A program made the translations under genes and the position numbers. From Actinomadura harenae (GTDB taxonomy: Bacteria > Actinomycetota > Actinomycetes > Streptosporangiales > Streptosporangiaceae), in the NCBI RefSeq assembly GCF_003696215.1, contig NZ_RFFG01000057.1:1-50533 (forward strand): 50,533 nt of DNA, in the 5' to 3' direction. The notes under the pieces were generated by a model, which saw only the letters and a list, made by a program, of their open reading frames with translations, searched no databases and was not told where the DNA came from. Of this stretch, positions 47,278-50,533 are shown piece by piece. The number at the start of each line of letters is the position of its first letter. Positions within the stretch are counted from its first letter, which is position 1.

Positions 47278-48375
47278 TCAGACCTCGATGGGCATCTCGC
47301 CGGTCTTGGGGAAGGTCCGCAGGGCCGCGAGGTACGGCTCGATGTCCAGGCCCTGCTCGGTCAGCCACGCGTCCGAGCAGTAGGTGTGCTGGTAGCGCTC
47401 GGCGCCGTCGCAGATCAGCGTGACGACGCTGCCGCGCTGCCCGGCGCGGAGCATCTCGGCGATCAGTTCGCACACGCCCCACATGTTGGTGCCGGTCGAG
47501 CCGCCGGTGTACCGGCCCGTCACCTCGTTCGTCCAGCGCATCGCCGCGACCGACGCCGCGTCCGGGACCTGGAGCATCCGGTCGATCACGGTCGGCAGGA
47601 ACGACGGCTCGACGCGCGGACGCCCGATGCCCTCGATCCTCGAGCCGGGCGCGGTGCGGGTCATGTCGCCGTCCTGGAAGGCGCCGTAGAACGCCGAGCC
47701 CTCGGGGTCCACGACCGCGACGCGCGTCTGGAACCGCCGGTACCGGACGTACCGCCCGATCGTCGCGGACGTCCCGCCCGTCCCGGCGCCGACGACGATC
47801 CACGTCGGCTCGGGGTACCGCTCCAGCTCGAGCTGCTCGAAGATCGACGCGGCGATGTTGTTGTTCGCCCGCCAGTCGGTGGCCCGCTCGGCGTAGGTGA
47901 ACTGGTCCATGAAGTGGCCGCCGGTCTCGGCCGCGAGCCGGCGCGACTCGGCGTAGATCGTGGTCGGGTCGTCCACCAGGTGGGGACGGCCCCCGTAGAA
48001 CTCGATCAGCTCGATCTTCTCCGGGCTGGTCGACGCGGGCATCACCGCGACGAACGGCAGCCCGAGCAGCCGCGCGAAGTACGCCTCCGACACGGCCGTG
48101 GACCCGGACGACGCCTCGATGATCGTCGTTCCCTCCCGGATCCAGCCGTTCGCCAGCCCGTACAGGAACAACGACCGGGCGAGCCGGTGTTTCAGGGACC
48201 CGGTCGGGTGGACGGACTCGTCCTTCAGGTAGAGGTCGATGCCCCACTCGGGCGGGAGCGGGAACACGTGCAGGTGCGTGTCCGCACTGCGGTTGGCGTC
48301 GGCCTCGACCTTCCGGATCGCCTCGGCGATCCAGGCCCGGCAGACCGGGTCGACGTGGTCCACGTTGCGGCTCAC
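47278..48375 (-). CDS. cds1: PLP-dependent cysteine synthase family protein, Cds1-like
   Basis: A 365-residue fold-type II PLP enzyme. The PLP lysine is Lys62 in HPTGSLKHRLARSLF, the Asn-type loop is EASSGSTAVSEAYFA, and the phosphate-binding loop is VGAGTGGTSATIGRY. The layout SADTHLxxFPLPPEWGIDLYLKDES matches mycobacterial Cds1, an L-cysteine desulfhydrase releasing sulfide. The GTG 48375 start has GAGGGAG five bases upstream; GTG 48402 would add nine residues. It is a single gene, convergent with the protease and divergent from a membrane protein. Confidence 0.85.
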   Translation of the reverse strand: MSRNVDHVDPVCRAWIAEAIRKVEADANRSADTHLHVFPLPPEWGIDLYLKDESVHPTGSLKHRLARSLFLYGLANGWIREGTTIIEASSGSTAVSEAYFARLLGLPFVAVMPASTSPEKIELIEFYGGRPHLVDDPTTIYAESRRLAAETGGHFMDQFTYAERATDWRANNNIAASIFEQLELERYPEPTWIVVGAGTGGTSATIGRYVRYRRFQTRVAVVDPEGSAFYGAFQDGDMTRTAPGSRIEGIGRPRVEPSFLPTVIDRMLQVPDAASVAAMRWTNEVTGRYTGGSTGTNMWGVCELIAEMLRAGQRGSVVTLICDGAERYQHTYCSDAWLTEQGLDIEPYLAALRTFPKTGEMPIEV

Positions 48376-48468
48376 GATGGCTCCCTCGGGTGTGATCTTC
48401 ACTGATCATCCTGGCCCTTCACGATATCGCCGCAGATCACGGGGCATGATGGGGGATACGGGGGGTGC

Positions 48469-49464
48469 ATGGCCGAGTTCTTCGCACGGCGGATCGTCGA
48501 CACCGGGCGGCTGCCGCTGTTCTGCTTCTTCGTGGCGTTCATCGTCACGTTCGTGTTCACCCGGGTGAACGTGCGGCTGATCCGCGCGAACGTGCGCTGG
48601 TGGTTCCAGAACGTCAAGGCGGGCGACCTGCACATCCACCACGTCGTGTTCGGCGTGGTCCTGATGCTGCTGGGCGGCGTCGCCGGGTTCGCGATCCCGG
48701 AGGCGCATTCCTGGCCGAACGTCCTCGCGGCGGGCGTGTTCGGCATGGGCGCGGCCCTGGTGCTGGACGAGTTCGCGCTGATCCTGCACCTCCAGGACGT
48801 CTACTGGACGGAGAAGGGCCGCGCGTCGGTGGACGCGGTGTTCGTCGCGATCGCCGTCACCGGGCTGCTGCTGCTCGGCGTCCACCCGCTCGGCCTGACC
48901 GGGATCCAGCAGCCCGAGCCGGGCGAGGAGGTCACCCGCCCCGTCCTGCTGGTGGTGTACGTGGCGTCGGTGACGGCGAACCTGGGGCTCGCGGTGGTCG
49001 CGCTGCTCAAGGGCAAGATCTGGACGGGCCTGGTCGGGCTGTTCGTGCCCGCCGTGCTGGTGTTCGGGGCGGTCCGGGTGGCGCGCCCGGGGTCGCCGTG
49101 GTCGCGCTGGCTGTACGCGCCGGGCTCGCGGAAGTACCGGCGGGCCGTCCGGCGCGAGGAGCGGTACCGGCGGCCGGTGATCCGCGCCAAGATCTGGATC
49201 CAGGAGTTCATCGCCGGACGCCACGACCTGATCTTGCCCGAGACCCGGCGCCGCAGATCCTCCTCCCACCGCCCCGGCGACCCGAACCGCACCGACGACC
49301 CCGGCCGGACGGGCGATCCCGGCCGCACGGGCGACCCGGGCCGGACGGGCGATCCGAGCCGGACGGGCGATCCGAGCCGCACGGGGGACCCGGGCCGGAC
49401 GGGTGACCCAGGGGAGTCCGGCTCGTCCGGGCGGCGGCGGGGACGGCACTCGCGCGTCGACTAG
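48469..49464 (+). CDS. Integral membrane protein with hexapeptide-repeat tail
   Basis: A 331-residue protein. It has about five to six membrane helices in residues 15-210, with conserved-looking motifs DLHIHHVVFG (His cluster) and VLDEFALILHLQDVYWTEKGRASVDAV, then a basic cytoplasmic stretch (residues about 215-265). From residue 270 about seven copies of G-D-P-(G/S)-R-T form a disordered tail. No function is known; the His/Asp/Glu residues near the membrane could bind metal. ATG 48469 is chosen (GTG 48466 also possible). Confidence 0.7.
   Translation: MAEFFARRIVDTGRLPLFCFFVAFIVTFVFTRVNVRLIRANVRWWFQNVKAGDLHIHHVVFGVVLMLLGGVAGFAIPEAHSWPNVLAAGVFGMGAALVLDEFALILHLQDVYWTEKGRASVDAVFVAIAVTGLLLLGVHPLGLTGIQQPEPGEEVTRPVLLVVYVASVTANLGLAVVALLKGKIWTGLVGLFVPAVLVFGAVRVARPGSPWSRWLYAPGSRKYRRAVRREERYRRPVIRAKIWIQEFIAGRHDLILPETRRRRSSSHRPGDPNRTDDPGRTGDPGRTGDPGRTGDPSRTGDPSRTGDPGRTGDPGESGSSGRRRGRHSRVD
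49276..49407 (+). repeat. 18-bp tandem repeats encoding (GDPxRT)n
   Basis: About seven units of GGCGATCC(C/G)(G/A)GCCGGACG-type sequence encode the repeated hexapeptide G-D-P-(G/S/N)-R-T near the C-terminus of the membrane protein. Copy number is likely to vary between strains. Confidence 0.88.
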
Positions 49465-50533
49465 GGGGTCTCCGGGGCCAGGGACCGGACGGTGTCGATG
49501 GTGTCGGCGTCCTCGGCCTTCTTGTCGGGCCGGTAGCGCAGGACGCGGGCGAACCGCAGCGCCAGCCCGCCCGGGTAGCGGGGGCTCGTCTGGAGGCCGT
49601 CGAAGGCGATCTCGACGACGAGCTCGGGCCGGACGCGGACGGTGTAGGCGTCCTCGTCGACGGCGAGCTCGCGGAGGCGTTCGGTCTGCCAGGCGAGCAG
49701 CTCGTCCGTGAGGCCCTTGAAGGTCTTGCCGAGCATCACGAACTCGCCGGGACGCTCCGGGTCCCGCGCGCCGAGGTGCAGGTTCGACAGGAGGCCCCGG
49801 CGGCGGCCGTGGCCCCACTCGGCGGCCAGGACGACCAGGTCGAGCGTGTGCCGGGGTTTGACCTTGATCCAGCCCGCGCCGCGCCGTCCGGCGGCGTAGG
49901 GCGTGGCGGGGGACTTCACGACGACGCCCTCGTGCCCGCGCGCGACGGCGTCCGCGAAGACCGCCTCGGCCTCGGCCGGGTCGGCGGTGACCGTGCGCGG
50001 CATGAGCAGCCCGGCCGGGACGGCCCCGGCGAGCGCCGCGTGCCGTTCGGCGTCGGGCCGGTCGAGGAGGTCGGCGCCGTCCAGCCGCAGGACGTCGAAC
50101 AGGAACAGCGACAGCGGGACGTGCGGGCCGTCCTTGCGGGTGCGGGTGGCGGCGCGCGAGGCGGTGATCTGGAACGGCTGGGGACGGCCGTCCTCGCGGA
50201 GCGCGATCAGCTCGCCGTCGAACACCGCGTCGCGGACGGGCAGCGCCGCCAGCGCCCCGGTGATCTCCGGCAGCCGGCCGGTGATCTCGTCGAGGGTGCG
50301 GGTGAAGACGCGGACCTCGCCCTCCCGGACGTGGATCTGGGCGCGGACGCCGTCGAGCTTCCACTCCACCGCCGCGGGCCCGTCGATCTTGGCGAGCGCC
50401 TCGGCGACCGTCGGCGCGGACGCGGCGAGCATCGGCCGCACCGGCCGCCCGACCTCCAGCGTGAACGCCCGCAGCGCCGGGACCCCGCCGCCGGCCGCCT
50501 CGTCGGCGAGGGCGGCGGTGGCGACCGGGCCGA
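49461..50533 (-). CDS. ATP-dependent DNA ligase, 3' part (start beyond the window)
   Basis: The window holds the last 357 or so codons of an ATP-dependent DNA ligase. The adenylation motif is EWKLDGVRAQIH with the lysine nucleophile, followed by FDGELIAL, a LFLFDVL segment, EGVVVKS and WIKVKP (motifs III-V), then the OB-fold. The frame continues upstream of the KxDG motif through TLEVGRPVRPMLA to the edge, as in LigB-type ligases with an N-terminal DNA-binding domain, so the true start lies to the right. It would seal nicks in repair, beside the main NAD-dependent ligase. Confidence 0.92.
   Translation of the reverse strand, partial: GPVATAALADEAAGGGVPALRAFTLEVGRPVRPMLAASAPTVAEALAKIDGPAAVEWKLDGVRAQIHVREGEVRVFTRTLDEITGRLPEITGALAALPVRDAVFDGELIALREDGRPQPFQITASRAATRTRKDGPHVPLSLFLFDVLRLDGADLLDRPDAERHAALAGAVPAGLLMPRTVTADPAEAEAVFADAVARGHEGVVVKSPATPYAAGRRGAGWIKVKPRHTLDLVVLAAEWGHGRRRGLLSNLHLGARDPERPGEFVMLGKTFKGLTDELLAWQTERLRELAVDEDAYTVRVRPELVVEIAFDGLQTSPRYPGGLALRFARVLRYRPDKKAEDADTIDTVRSLAPETP

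Overview
The window is a very GC-rich actinobacterial chromosome segment with many GTG and TTG starts and many 1-4 base stop/start overlaps. It also carries a mycothiol-type DinB enzyme, XRE/DUF397 regulator pairs, Asp23/DUF6286/AmaP clusters and a tandem glycine riboswitch. Together these suggest a filamentous actinomycete, perhaps of the Actinomadura/Thermomonosporaceae or Streptosporangiales type; this is inferred from gene content only. No rRNA, tRNA, CRISPR array, transposase or prophage was seen.

Left part (1-11100): a solute-binding lipoprotein diverges from a four-gene catabolic operon (aldehyde dehydrogenase, two CoA-transferase subunits, citrate-synthase-fold lyase), which ends in a strong hairpin. 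Next come a hypothetical gene and a TetR gene that shares a 20-bp operator with a divergent NTF2-like/DUF3237 pair, followed by an aquaporin-family gene. From 8640 to 11091 lies a compact WhiJ-like regulatory island. An XRE protein with two tandem DUF397 proteins runs leftward, and two small unknown proteins with an RsbW-type ATPase run rightward, from a shared control region full of inverted repeats.

Middle (11100-26200): a secreted two-domain protein broken by two compensating frameshifts, then a series of regulator-plus-target pairs. These are GNAT-NTF2 fusion/TetR, Lrp/MFS exporter, LLM flavin oxidoreductase/TetR/SDR, SMR exporter + azoreductase/TetR, and LysR/aldo-keto reductase. Each has a visible dyad or inverted repeat in its control region except the GNAT-NTF2/TetR pair, where none was found. 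A NUDIX hydrolase, a PhnW-like aminotransferase, a second LysR and purU follow.

Right part (26200-50533): two Asp23-type envelope-stress clusters separated by an intrinsic terminator. They are followed by a DinB-like enzyme and a thiolase-HxlR pair with two perfect 15-bp operators in the thiolase leader. Next is a glycine-riboswitch-controlled leftward run gcvT-gcvH-glyA-sdaA, which converts glycine to serine to pyruvate. A frameshifted secreted alginate-lyase-like gene precedes a four-gene amine catabolic operon (APC permease, glutamine-synthetase-like ligase, aldehyde dehydrogenase, SDR) with a divergent FadR-type regulator. The window ends with a site-2 protease, a Cds1-like PLP enzyme, a membrane protein with a hexapeptide-repeat tail, and the 3' part of an ATP-dependent DNA ligase.

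A recurring feature is short GC-rich tandem repeats directly at or after stop codons (18332, 20237, 26129, 29035, 41946).
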